Shown piece by piece: positions 1 to 40,197 of a stretch of DNA of 64,000 nucleotides (position 1 is its first letter; each line of letters starts with the position of its first letter). Position numbers and translations under genes: made by a program. This DNA comes from Bolinopsis microptera (taxonomy: Eukaryota > Ctenophora > Tentaculata > Lobata > Bolinopsidae), in contig NC_087072.1 of NCBI RefSeq assembly GCF_026151205.1, positions 13,058,169 through 13,122,168 on the forward strand, written 5' to 3'. The notes under the pieces were generated by a model that worked only from the letters and a program-made list of their open reading frames with translations, had not been told where the DNA came from and made no database searches.

Positions 1-315
1 CAGCTGCTCAATCATTTGATCCTTCGTAAGGTCTTCCTTTTTTAGGTAAGATATCACTTCGATTGTATCTCTCTCGGTTGCAGACATTTGGTTTTGAAGG
101 AGATCATTCTCTGCTAACAATTTTCGAGCTTTGTCTCTATAGTCTGAGCGAGACTTCTCGGTAGCATCCAATTTACACTCCAATATCTGATGTCTGGTGA
201 CATTTTCCAACTCAAGATCACGTGATTTGTTGGGCGACTTACTTCCTTTCTGTGACTTCCCTTTACTCTTTTTCTTACCTTTTTCTTTCTTTCCTTTCTT
301 CTTTTTAGCTGCCAT
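1..315 (-). CDS. BBOF1: BBOF1-like coiled-coil protein, N-terminal 105 codons (partial)
   Basis: The minus strand is open from an ATG at 315 to the window edge, giving 105 codons of a longer protein. The first 30 residues are a very basic Lys/Gly/Ser tract (starting MAAKKKKGKKEKGKK). A charged helical region follows, with stretches such as SRSDYRDKARKLLAEND and ERDTIEVISYLKKED. This layout, a lysine-rich start followed by a coiled coil with a TIEV-x-YLKK-type segment, is what I recall of basal body-orientation factor 1 (CCDC176) and related DUF4515 proteins, which sit at ciliary basal bodies. The family call is from memory of the motif and not from an alignment. The gene is divergent from the UBE2U gene at 2051. 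The rest lies outside the window, so later exons and length cannot be judged. Confidence 0.6.
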   Translation of the reverse strand, partial: MAAKKKKGKKEKGKKKSKGKSQKGSKSPNKSRDLELENVTRHQILECKLDATEKSRSDYRDKARKLLAENDLLQNQMSATERDTIEVISYLKKEDLTKDQMIEQL

Positions 316-2050
316 AACTGAAAATGTGATATACCTTAATAAAAACTTTAATAATGATTTAGATGTTGTTTAGAATAAAAGTTATTGGCAGTGTCCAAAT
401 GATTATGTTTTACAAAAAAACACAATTAGAAAATATTTCCGGAATTTGAAGGACAGAAACACGGCAGGTGGGAAATTACCCTTAATTACCCTAAATAACG
501 TACTGATAATTTGTAAATTCTCTGACATTACCGTTAATAACGTACAAATAATTTGTAAATTATCTGACAAATTTGTATACCGATAGATAAAAGCATATGC
601 CATCCGAACGATCGACTATATAGCTTTTTCAAAGCTCGAACAGAAAACAGCCAGAAACAACAGAATTATAGAACCTAAACCTCTAATACAAATGACGGTA
701 TTATATGAAGATCCAGACGCCCTTAATTTCACCGTTTTTACTATAACTAAATCGAGTGCATGTGCATGTTACGTCATACTATAAAATCAGGACCAAAAGT
801 ACCGTGACCATACTACGAAGAAAAATGAAATTTACAAGTCGAGTATAGCATACAAGTATTGCCCCATATTACCCCTTCTTCCACCATCTACCAGTCACTT
901 TCTTCTTCTAATAAACTGTACGAGGCAGCAGACTTATTCTTATGAGTATGTCAGAAGGTAAAGATAAAATAACTTCGACAAAAAGTCATTCGAGATTTAC
1001 AAGCAAATACGGTGAAAAAATCAACAAGGCATAGTGGGGTTGAAATGAACATTTTACCAGTCCCTTTATCTTAGAACTTCATTCTTTACATAAGTCAAAC
1101 CGAACGAGCAATCTATATAAATCAAAATTCGTCGACAACGTCCAATCATGTTACAATTGAACTTAATTATAAAAAACAAATCCATTGCAATCGTGAGCCA
1201 GTGCGGTGCACATCGAGTAGTACAAACATTGTGATTTTGCGGAGTGAATTTAAGGCGCAATCATTCGAGCAAAAGCGTCCTTACGCGCGGCTTATTTTAT
1301 TGGCTCATACTTTAAAAATGTCAATCTAAAATAAGTAAAAAATGTATTTAATAATATAATTAACTTTTTCATATTAATAAATTTTTATTTATTTATTTAC
1401 AAAATATTTGAAAACGAATTTAACTTGTATTTTAAAGTAATTTAATATTGATTAATATAGTTCAAAGGTTTGACGCGCCGCGCAAACGCCGCAGTTTTTC
1501 TGTACATAAATAGTCATTTTGGAATCGAGCGTATGTTTATTCGTTGCTATGTTAATTTCTCAGTTAGCAACGACATATCGCTCGCTCCGTGTACAAGTTG
1601 TCTTAGTTTTCGATTATCTCGTCTGCTTTTTTGATAAATACTTCCAATAATTGATATCGATCTTCTATTACTATGATCACGAAGTTGAGCTTTATTGTTT
1701 TTGGCTTGAAAATTAAGGTATTTTAGCACCATGAAATTAACTAAAACCATCGTGAGTCGTGACTTAAAATAATACATGGTTTTGGAAGCCATTTCTGGAT
1801 CTACGAACTCAGGCTGAGACACGAGCGGACATATTGATGTTATAAAATTCTTATTAACGTAATCTGTTTTTTTCAGGATATAGTGAAAGGTAGTCTGTTT
1901 GATGATAAACGTATTTAGATTCTAGTCCCTCGGGAAAAGTTCAGTTGCAGTTTGTGGAACCCATGTACCTCTTTAGAAGTTTGCTAATATTCCTCTAGCT
2001 TTCGATACCAAAACTTTTCATAAATTTGAAACTTACTTGGCGTTGGTGGT
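316..2050. other. Intergenic region between two divergent genes
   Basis: This 1.7-kb AT-rich stretch separates the BBOF1-like gene (minus) from the UBE2U gene (plus) and probably holds both promoters and 5' leaders. Short open frames here lack coding character. The only structure I can support is the inverted repeat at 1541-1573, listed separately. Confidence 0.5.
1541..1573. promoter_or_regulatory. Inverted repeat with two RFX-like half sites
   Basis: TCGTTGCTA at 1541-1549 and its exact reverse complement TAGCAACGA at 1565-1573 flank a 15-nt spacer. Each arm holds GTTGCTA or TAGCAAC, resembling half of the RFX X-box (GTTGCCATGGCAAC). It lies between two genes with likely ciliary links, where RFX control would be expected. 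Function is inferred. Confidence 0.3.
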
Positions 2051-3061
2051 ATGCATTCTCGGTCCTATTTGCTCTTAAACAGAGAGCTGATAAAGCTGAA
2101 ACAAGAACCTCTCTGGGGCATAGAAATAAATCCATTAGATGAAGCAAGTTTGCTAGATTGGGATGTGACCATGCTAGGACCAGTAGAAACCCCTTGGGAG
2201 GGTGGCATATTTAAACTTCTTATCAGGTTTTCACCTCAATTCAATGATAAGCCCCCAGAAGTAAACTTCTTCACGATTCCGTTTCACCCAAATGTTGATA
2301 TGCTAAATGGCAGACCATGCATTGACTTCCTTGACGATGTAACCCTTTGGAACCCGGATTTCTCAATGTCTTATGTTCTTCTGACAATACAGAATATGTT
2401 AGCATCACCCAACACTGAAATTGCTGTGAACACGGAGGCATGCAATGCTTTGGAACTGACTCCTGCTATGTATAGGCAGATGGTGTATGATTGTGTGACT
2501 GCTAGTAAGCGGATCGCCGCTGGATTACCTCCGCATGAAGACGATGAATCTCTTGAGACTAAACCTGCGAAAGAATCAATTGACCCAAGAAACAAATCTA
2601 AAACGAAGCTCATCCACAAAGTTTCATATGATGACTATCTTTCGATTTGGAATGGAATTGCAACAACTAAAATTTCTAGAACTGCTCCTAACCCACTGAT
2701 GAAGATGCTTCAGAAAGACCCTCATTTCAAGGACATACACATCGATTCCAGTGACAGGGTATTGAGAGATGCCAAGAAGCAGCTGGAAAACCACCATAAA
2801 CTAATATACGGTGTTAACTTAGTTGACAAAGATTGTGAAATCGACCCAAAGTCTGCGTTATTCGAGCGTCTAAAATCAATGCAAAATTATAATACTGGAG
2901 ACGGTAATTTACGGCCGGTTACGGGTGATGCTGAGTTGTTGGAAATGTTAGCATGGACTCAGGGCATGGAACCAGAGGAGGATGTGGAGGCTCTGATGGA
3001 GCTTCAGAATGAACCAAGTGGAGTCCCGCCTCATTCCAGTGCTATCACTGATGCAGGATAA
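2051..3061 (+). CDS. UBE2U: Ubiquitin-conjugating enzyme E2 U-like, single exon, 336 aa
   Basis: The N-terminal ~150 residues form a UBC fold. It has the E2 signature H79-P-N, then the active-site cysteine C90 in RPCIDFLDD, and W100-N-P. The start MHSRSYLLL and the long extension after the fold match what I recall of UBE2U, including SYDDYLSIWNGIATTK near residues 190-206 and an acidic end with LAWTQ. E2 enzymes accept ubiquitin from E1 as a thioester on this cysteine and pass it on with an E3; UBE2U is known mainly as a testis-enriched E2 in mammals. The ATG at 2051 gives a start matching the family. The whole frame is uninterrupted by introns, unlike its neighbours. It sits 454 bp upstream of the dynein start on the same strand. 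Confidence 0.85.
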   Translation: MHSRSYLLLNRELIKLKQEPLWGIEINPLDEASLLDWDVTMLGPVETPWEGGIFKLLIRFSPQFNDKPPEVNFFTIPFHPNVDMLNGRPCIDFLDDVTLWNPDFSMSYVLLTIQNMLASPNTEIAVNTEACNALELTPAMYRQMVYDCVTASKRIAAGLPPHEDDESLETKPAKESIDPRNKSKTKLIHKVSYDDYLSIWNGIATTKISRTAPNPLMKMLQKDPHFKDIHIDSSDRVLRDAKKQLENHHKLIYGVNLVDKDCEIDPKSALFERLKSMQNYNTGDGNLRPVTGDAELLEMLAWTQGMEPEEDVEALMELQNEPSGVPPHSSAITDAG

Positions 3062-3515
3062 ACTGAAAAACTCGGCCATCATGAATCTTTTCTTTCCTGA
3101 TCATAAATGTTATACTGACACTTGGTTTGATGTCTTTTGATTGTTTGTTATTCGTGCATTGCACATTCCAACTCATAATTTGGGTACTTCAAATCAGTGG
3201 TTGATATCAAAATTCGATTTGCAAATGCTAAATGCGGCTTCTTTTCATCAGTCGTCAGATCAAGAAATAATTTATTAATGATTATTGTATTGTCTCTTAT
3301 TAAAATGTTTTTACCAGTTTTATGAATACCATTATACAGCTTTTGACTTTTTCATTGTTTCTCTTTAGCCTTCATCACTATTTTCGATGTTGTGTTAATC
3401 ACTTCTAAAGTTAGTGACTATTGAATCGAATAATCATATTGCTATTGTTGGTTTCTATTTGCTCTCATACGTCTCTATTTACAATAGTTTAATGTAAAGC
3501 CTATGGTGAATTTCC
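3062..3515 (+). other. Gap between UBE2U and the dynein gene
   Basis: AT-rich 454 bp carrying the 3' end of UBE2U and presumably the promoter and 5' leader of the dynein gene. No consensus AATAAA was seen. An X-box-like match lies at its right edge. Confidence 0.4.
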
Positions 3516-32771
<29,256 letters not shown>

Positions 32772-32962
32772 TAACCTTTCATAATAGGACTTCTATTCAT
32801 TAAAATCAGTGATGGCCGGTTGTATATTTGTTGAGTTTTGTAAATATCATTTAAAAAGTCTCGCATGCGTGTACATAAAACTCGTTCTATAGTTTTTATC
32901 TAAATGATTCGGATTGAAAACTTTCAACCCATTAGTTGTTAGTACAAAAGTTTTTCTGCGCC

Positions 32963-32968
32963 AATAAA
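32963..32968 (+). terminator. Candidate poly(A) signal of the dynein gene
   Basis: AATAAA is found about 190 nt downstream of the dynein stop codon in AT-rich sequence. It is the first perfect hexamer after the stop that I saw. Confidence 0.5.
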
Positions 32969-33795
32969 TTAACAATTTGTGATCGACAGGCCTTAAATCT
33001 TAATGCCCTCCAAGATTCATTGTGATCTTTTGTTCGGAAGATCGCTTGGTGCGATTGATTTGACCCTTAGAATCAGAACTAAAAAGATCACATTTCTTGC
33101 AGTTTGCAGTTTGCAATACTAATTTATATCCTACTTATGAACACAACTTTTAACAAAATGGTTTGCTTGTGACTTTGATGCTAAACATCGCTACATGGAC
33201 ATGTCACATGATACTCAGATTTCTATGAGAGATAATAGCTAACCACAGATCACTTAAAGATTTCGATTTTATGTTAAATTTAGAGTAAGTAAATCGCTAA
33301 CTTTTTGGTGCAAGTATGAAAATTCTATGTATAAATGCATGTCTGAGGCGGAATTGAAAAGATTTCAACGGATTTATATAAATACGATTAAGATTTGTTA
33401 TGAGTTAACAACTTTATCATTGTGATTTCTAACTCCTTGTCTTGCTTCTTTAAAATCAAATCATACTAATTTTAACATTAGATTCAGAACCGATATTAAT
33501 TGAGTTAATTTGTAAATGATATGTGTGCAGTGAGTGTCATTATGATACTTTAATATACCATTATCATTAACATAAACACATCTTATATGTAATATATTAT
33601 TATCGTTGTGTACAGCCGTTGAAAAATTAAGCTCAAAAACTAACTTTCAGTAAATTACTTAAGTTTTGAGGAGCAATATTGTCAAAGTTCATTGTCTTCT
33701 CCAGCTCCTCTAAGTTTTAAATATCAATCGTTTACTGCAGTAGTCGATACATGTAGTGTTTAGTGAGTAACTTGATGAGGTTCTGATCTTATGTT

Positions 33796-33960
33796 ACCTT
33801 GTATCACGCCGTGACCCCCATCGTCGTTTCACTATAGTAGAGTTTCAACGATACAGGGGGGAGACGCGCGGTGACAAATATTACCTGGGGACCTCAGGCT
33901 ATAATGTCCATAAAGTTAAACATTCAGCGGAATGGCAGGCTGAGCGACGCCCAGTAAATT
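33796..33960 (+). repeat. Dispersed GC-rich repeat, copy 1
   Basis: The left half (TATCACGCCGTGACCCCC, then TCGTTTCACTAT and CGATACAGGGGG) matches 41325-41405. The right half (TTACCTGGGGAC, CTCAGGCTAT, GCGGAATGGCAGGCTGAGCG) matches 35636-35760, in the same direction. So one unit contains both modules found separately elsewhere. Confidence 0.75.
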
Positions 33961-34199
33961 TTATGCGAACAACAATTGCATATAAGAGAAGGTGTTAAAC
34001 AACTTACATTAACGCAACATGAAAAAACGTTCCTAAGTTTGACGTCACAAGTTTTATTGTCATCTGGATTGTGGATAAGAATTATAGCAAAGGATAAGAG
34101 TTGGAAACATCAAAACAAGTCATTTATATTTTTCCTGTCCGAAACGAAGTGAGCTCTCTTCACTTTTCATAATTATTTCCCAATTTAATTTCTTGAACG

Positions 34200-34726
34200 A
34201 TGAAGGTCTTCAGCGTAGTTTTCTTCGTGGTACTTCTCAGCGCGGTGACTGCAGGAGGCAAAGGCAAGCTATCGAAACTTAAAGATGAGATTGCAAGTCT
34301 GAAATTAAAAGCGCTTTCTCCTCAGTAACAGCCCGAATGAACACAATGGAGGCAGAACGAGTGGAACTGGATCAAGCACACGCCTGGCAAGCTCTCCACA
34401 TGGCAGCAGCTGCTGCTTGCAGAGGAAGCACTCCTACTGGAGGTTCTGGACCACATGCAAACATTGTCTTGGCAAAGGAAAACACGAAAAGCTGTGATCA
34501 AGTCTGTGGAGATACCGCGTGTGACGCTGACATCTCCATCAGTGGTTACATTGGACAAGCTCTGTCTTACTCGCAGAGACTGGGACACTTCTACAACTAC
34601 GGGTGTGGAACTCCTGGGAACACGAACGTGATGTTTGACGAGGTGAAGGCGGGAGGAGGTGACGTGTTCAAAAATGACGACACCGATAATTATTACTATC
34701 GCTTTTGTTGTTGCAGGAAAGCTTAA
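34200..34726 (+). CDS. Small secreted cysteine-rich protein with an apparent frameshift
   Basis: An ATG at 34200 opens with a classic signal peptide (MKVFSVVFFVVLLSAVTAG) and a short basic helix, but stops at a TAA just after 34320. A second frame then runs from about 34290 to the TAA at 34724-34726. It encodes an Ala-rich helix, a region with paired cysteines (CDQVCGDTAC) and the end YYYRFCCCRKA. The two frames overlap with no plausible GT-AG intron, so one base seems to be lost or misread between 34289 and 34324. Composition and the signal peptide suggest an exported, disulfide-bonded protein of about 170 residues. I do not recognise the family. Alternatives are a recent pseudogene or a sequencing error. 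Confidence 0.55.
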
Positions 34727-34755
34727 TGCCATGTTAGCGCCGATAATTAATCTAA

Positions 34756-35368
34756 CACTAGTAGGTAGTGCGCCATCGACAGTGAGCCGCGCGTGCCGAC
34801 TGTAGGATGGTTTTTAGCGCTAATTTCGGCCAGCACAATTTTCTTCAAACAAATAGATATTAAGTATCCTTCCCGACCTCCGATTGCAACAAAAATTAGT
34901 ATGCTTACTCATAGACTTACAAGGAAAGTGTCCGAAAAGTTTAAAGCATATCCAACCATCAGACATTATGTTACAGCTAAAAGCAGCGTATTTTGCCCCA
35001 TTTTGATCACTATACCAACTCCGATATCCACCAAATTTTTCGGACAGATGTGAAAGCCCTATTGAAAGGTCGTCGCCAATTTTCAGAATGATCTCATTCA
35101 AGGAACTGAAGATATATCCAAATAACACGACAAAAATCAACGAATTTGGTCAAATTTGGTCAAATTACGCGACTTTCACAGCTAATTTTGCTCCAAAAGC
35201 CGCGCACCATCAAATTTGGCACCTAGGCGAAACTCACTGATCTTTCCAAAAAGGTATGACAAATTTGGTATTGTGAAAATTCTCACAGTCTCTAGAAAAC
35301 AATGGTACAAAAATTTTTAAAATCCGAGCATGTTTATTTTTATGGTGCACCCCCTAACACTAGTAGTG
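34756..35368. mobile_element. Possible CACTA-like element, 613 bp
   Basis: It begins CACTAGTAGGTAGTGCGCCAT and ends with a complement starting CACTACTAGTG and containing GGTGCACCAT. Ends of the CACTA...TAGTG kind mark the CACTA/EnSpm group. The inverted repeats are imperfect, no target duplication is visible and no transposase is present, so the call is weak. Confidence 0.25.
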
Positions 35369-35635
35369 ACTATAAAAATAGTAAATTAGATTTTAGCTTT
35401 TTTGCTCGCTTAATTTTTTGTGGAATATTAAACATTTTTTGACATCAAATTATCATGCATAGAACTTTTCATTATAGCAATATTTTTTGTTTGATTTCTC
35501 TTAATGTAGACAAAAATGGAAAAACACAAAAATTGTTAACTATATACTGACGACTACGAGTCTAGACAGTAACCAGTAACGAATCCGAAAATTCGCTGAA
35601 CTAAATCACTCGCTGTACTAAATCACTCCGAAAAT

Positions 35636-35760
35636 TTTACCTGGGGACAGGGGGACCTCAGGCTATTATGTTCATAAACATAGAAGAATAGAGATTCGGC
35701 GGAATGACAGGCTGAGCGCGGCCCAGTAATTTAAGGCGAGGCCTAGTAGCGCATTTTGCC
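35636..35760 (+). repeat. Dispersed GC-rich repeat, copy 2
   Basis: Contains TTACCTGGGGACAGGGGG, CTCAGGCTATTATG, GCGGAATGACAGGCTGAGCG and GGCCCAGTAA, in the same order as in 33880-33960. It lacks the left module found at 33796. Confidence 0.7.
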
Positions 35761-36670
35761 GATCCAGTACGATCTAGTAAGCACCCCAGCGAACGCCGCG
35801 GGCTTCATGCGCCGCTAAAACGTTTAAATTTCATTTTTATAATTCTCCCAAGACTCCTGTTAAGACAAATTGCGAATGTTTAGCTTTAAAACTACTCTGT
35901 TCTTAAAACAATTGTTTTAATCATCGAATACTGAAGAGTTCAATTCAATCCAAGGTAAATTGTTCAAATTATGAGTGATCATGAATGAAAAATGAATAAT
36001 TTACACGTAAAATTTGCCTCAAAATTTGTCTTGAAAAATAACCATAACTCTGGCTATGATTTGAATTTTGAAAATTTAAAATGCTAGTGCCGCGCACAAA
36101 AATATTCCGCGCATTTAAAACGTGTCGATAATGCGCTTAAACCAATGTCGCGTTGGATAATAGTATCCAAGCTTGTTGAATTCACAATTTTCATTTCTTG
36201 TTCCAGTTTGTAGCTTTGTGTGGCAGCCATATTGGTTTTATGCGTGCGCATATATATTGCGCGCTATCTATATATATATCTTACCGTTAAATGTACGTTT
36301 ACAGATTTAATCGAGATCTCTGCGAGGCTTTCATAATTATGTATGATATAGCTTGATATGCTGTTACTTCAAATTGCTGTAATTTCTATTTATATTGACT
36401 GAAGTAGAGTACAAAATAAAATTATTTGCTCTCTAATTTTAAGGATGTCGACCTGCAACTGAAATTGAGTGATATTCGACTATTTCAATTTAGATTCGCT
36501 AGTCAACAAAATGATTGCTCACTCCGAAATAACGACTTTCAAGGAATGGTATGTACCCTATTATTTACAACAAGGCTCCCAGCATTATAGTAAAACATAG
36601 ACAATAGACAATATTTTAATATAAACTATAATTAATTTTTGACCGGGAACATTCAGCAGTTAACTTTGTC

Positions 36671-39533
36671 GTATTTTAAAACAAGTAACTCGGGCCCAGT
36701 TCGTAGAGAAGATGGATTTGCTGTATTTTAAAACAAGTAACTCGGGCCCAGTTCGTAGAGAAGATGGATTTGCTGTATTTTAAAACAAGTAACTTGGGCC
36801 CAGTTCGTAGAGAAGATGGATTTGCTGTATTTTAAAACAAGTAACTCGGGCCCAGTTCGTAGAGAAGATGGATTTGCTGTATTTTAAAACAAGTAACTCG
36901 GGCCCAGTTCGTAGAGAAGATGGATTTGCTGTATTTTAAAACAAGTAACTCGGGCCCAGTTCGTAGAGAAGATGGATTTGCTGTATTTTAAAACAAGTAA
37001 CTCGGGCCCAGTTCGTAGAGAAGATGGATTTGCTGTATTTTAAAACAAGTAACTCGGGCCCAGTTCGTAGAGAAGATGGATTTGCTGTATTTTAAAACAA
37101 GTAACTCGGCCCCAGTTCGTAGAGAAGATGGATTTGCTGTATTTTAAAACAAGTAACTTGGGCCCAGTTCGTAGAGAAGATGGATTTGCTGTATTTTAAA
37201 ACAAGTAACTCGGGCCCAGTTCGTAGAGAAGATGGATTTGCTGTATTTTAAAACAAGTAACTCGGGCCCAGTTCGTAGAGAAGATGGATTTGCTGTATTT
37301 TAAAACAAGTAACTCGGGCCCAGTTCGTAGAGAAGATGGATTTGCTGTATTTTAAAACAAGTAACTCGGGCCCAGTTCGTAGAGAAGATGGATTTGCTGT
37401 ATTTTAAAACAAGTAACTCGGGCCCAGTTCGTAGAGAAGATGGATTTGCTGTATTTTAAAACAAGTAACTCGGGCCCAGTTCGTAGAGAAGATGGATTTG
37501 CTGTATTTTAAAACAAGTAACTTGGGCCCAGTTCGTAGAGAAGATGGATTTGCTGTATTTTAAAACAAGTAACTCGGGCCCAGTTCGTAGAGAAGATGGA
37601 TTTGCTGTATTTTAAAACAAGTAACTCGGGCCCAGTTCGTAGAGAAGATGGATTTGCTGTATTTTAAAACAAGTAACTCGGGCCCAGTTCGTAGAGAAGA
37701 TGGATTTGCTGTATTTTAAAACAAGTAACTCGGGCCCAGTTCGTAGAGAAGATGGATTTGCTGTATTTTAAAACAAGTAACTCGGGCCCAGTTCGTAGAG
37801 AAGATGGATTTGCTGTATTTTAAAACAAGTAACTCGGCCCCAGTTCGTAGAGAAGATGGATTTGCTGTATTTTAAAACAAGTAACTTGGGCCCAGTTCGT
37901 AGAGAAGATGGATTTGCTGTATTTTAAAACAAGTAACTCGGGCCCAGTTCGTAGAGAAGATGGATTTGCTGTATTTTAAAACAAGTAACTCGGGCCCAGT
38001 TCGTAGAGAAGATGGATTTGCTGTATTTTAAAACAAGTAACTCGGGCCCAGTTCGTAGAGAAGATGGATTTGCTGTATTTTAAAACAAGTAACTCGGGCC
38101 CAGTTCGTAGAGAAGATGGATTTGCTGTATTTTAAAACAAGTAACTCGGGCCCAGTTCGTAGAGAAGATGGATTTGCTGTATTTTAAAACAAGTAACTCG
38201 GGCCCAGTTCGTAGAGAAGATGGATTTACTGTATTTTAAAACAAGTAACTCGGCCCCAGTTCGTAGAGAAGATGGATTTGCTGTATTTTAAAACAAGTAA
38301 CTCGGGCCCAGTTCGTAGAGAAGATGGATTTGCTGTATTTTAAAACAATTAACTCGGGCCCAGTTCGTAGAGAAGATGGATTTGCTGTATTTTAAAACAA
38401 GTAACTCGGGCCCAGTTCGTAGAGAAGATGGATTTGCTGTATTTTAAAACAAGTAACTCGGGCCCAGTTCGTAGAGAAGATGGATTTGCTGTATTTTAAA
38501 ACAAGTAACTCTGGCCCAGTTCGTAGAGAAGATGGATTTGCTGTATTTTAAAACAAGTAACTCGGGCCCAGTTCGTAGAGAAGATGGATTTGCTGTATTT
38601 TAAAACAAGTAACTCGGGCCCAGTTCGTAGAGAAGATGGATTTGCTGTATTTTAAAACAAGTAACTCGGGCCCAGTTCGTAGAGAAGATGGATTTGCTGT
38701 ATTTTAAAACAAGTAACTCGGGCCCAGTTCGTAGAGAAGATGGATTTGCTGTATTTTAAAACAAGTAACTCGGCCCCAGTTCGTAGAGAAGATGGATTTG
38801 CTGTATTTTAAAACAAGTAACTTGGGCCCAGTTCGTAGAGAAGATGGATTTGCTGTATTTTAAAACAAGTAACTCGGGCCCAGTTCGTAGAGAAGATGGA
38901 TTTGCTGTATTTTAAAACAAGTAACTCGGGCCCAGTTCGTAGAGAAGATGGATTTGCTGTATTTTAAAACAAGTAACTCGGGCCCAGTTCGTAGAGAAGA
39001 TGGATTTGCTGTATTTTAAAACAAGTAACTCGGGCCCAGTTCGTAGAGAAGATGGATTTGCTGTATTTTAAAACAAGTAACTCGGGCCCAGTTCGTAGAG
39101 AAGATGGATTTGCTGTATTTTAAAACAAGTAACTCGGGCCCAGTTCGTAGAGAAGATGGATTTACTGTATTTTAAAACAAGTAACTCGGCCCCAGTTCGT
39201 AGAGAAGATGGATTTGCTGTATTTTAAAACAAGTAACTCGGGCCCAGTTCGTAGAGAAGATGGATTTGCTGTATTTTAAAACAATTAACTCGGGCCCAGT
39301 TCGTAGAGAAGATGGATTTGCTGTATTTTAAAACAAGTAACTCGGGCCCAGTTCGTAGAGAAGATGGATTTGCTGTATTTTAAAACAAGTAACTCGGGCC
39401 CAGTTCGTAGAGAAGATGGATTTGCTGTATTTTAAAACAAGTAACTCTGGCCCAGTTCGTAGAGAAGATGGATTTGCTGTATTTTAAAACAAGTAACTCG
39501 GGCCCAGTTCGTAGAGAAGATGGATTTGCTGTA
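36671..39533 (+). repeat. 52-bp minisatellite, about 55 copies, with higher-order structure
   Basis: The unit is 52 bp (GTATTTTAAAACAAGTAACT, then CGGGCCCAGTTCGTAGAG, AAGATGGATTTGCT). It repeats head-to-tail for 2.86 kb with almost no indels. Copies differ at a few fixed positions: CTCGGCCCC (copies at 37110, 37838, 38254, 38774, 39190), CTTGGG, TTTACTG, AACAATTAAC and CTCTGG. These variants recur 936 bp apart (18 units), showing a duplicated block. Stops occur in the unit and it does not look coding. Confidence 0.95.
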
Positions 39534-39923
39534 GTTGTCAGTTTACGGACAAATAAAGTCGAAAAGCATTAATCAGAATATGTTTTAGGCTGTCCCAAAA
39601 TTTCGGATTCTTTTTCTGGAGTTTGAAATTGGCGGGAATTTTAAAACTCTCGTTGTGATACCAAACCAATATTTTCAGCGCAGAGTTTTAGCGCGCGCCA
39701 AGAGCACACACGTATTTTTGCATTGAAGCTGCGCGTTATTTGCACGTGCACTTCTACAGATTAAAATTAGGAGAGGGCCCTTACTGCTTACATTACTAAG
39801 TTGTTATGTAGTAATATTGTGAATTTGTCCAAAACTGGAAACAAATCTTGTAAAATTTTACGAATAGAAGTTATAGTATTACTTGACTGTAAAAATTTAC
39901 TGAGTTTCACTTCCATATTTCAG

Positions 39924-40197
39924 GATCCGACCGCTGATATTAAAATTGAAGAGTTAGATTTCATTGGAACATGGAATTACTGTAATGGAAAATAAAACAG
40001 GTCTTGCTGAGGATGAAGAAATGTTATATGGGGAGAAAATGGGCTACTGGAAGTGGACCTTCTTAAACAAAGACGACTTTCACAAAATGTTTAAAAGATC
40101 ACGGTCGCGGCATCGAACCTTGGACGCTTCCCCTGCCACTGTCAGACACTCTAGAATAGTACTAGTAGTGTGCGCTACTCGAGCTGTTGATATATGA
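39924..40197 (+). pseudogene. Doubtful exon-like open frame
   Basis: After an acceptor-like TATTTCAG at 39916-39923 there is an open stretch, then a second acceptor-like AAAACAG. The following frame includes GLAEDEEMLYGEKMGYWKW and a basic Arg/Ser tail up to the TGA at 40195-40197. The middle part has coding-like composition, but no family is recognised and the frames of the two pieces differ. It may be the end of an unknown gene or a transposon remnant. Confidence 0.2.

Larger units (their letters stand above)
32772..34199. other. Intergenic region after the dynein gene
   Basis: It contains the dynein 3' end (AATAAA at 32963-32968) and AT-rich DNA. A GC-rich repeat piece lies at 33796-33960, and the promoter of the small secreted-protein gene must be at the right end. 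Confidence 0.5.
34727..36670. other. Gene-poor AT-rich region left of the minisatellite
   Basis: No gene recognised. It contains a possible CACTA-like element, a GC-rich repeat piece at 35636-35760 and a GC-rich block at 35786-35815 that reappears inverted at about 40737-40770. Confidence 0.5.

Noticed and set aside
1547-1822. 91-codon minus frame upstream of UBE2U
   Set aside because: No recognisable domain and no coding-like composition; it overlaps the putative regulatory inverted repeat.
33880-33960. U1 snRNA-like start (ATATTACCTGGGGA)
   Set aside because: Only the first dozen bases resemble U1; the rest does not match and the segment is part of a dispersed repeat.
36671-39533. CRISPR-like array
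   Set aside because: Repeats are directly contiguous without unique spacers and the DNA is eukaryotic; it is a minisatellite.
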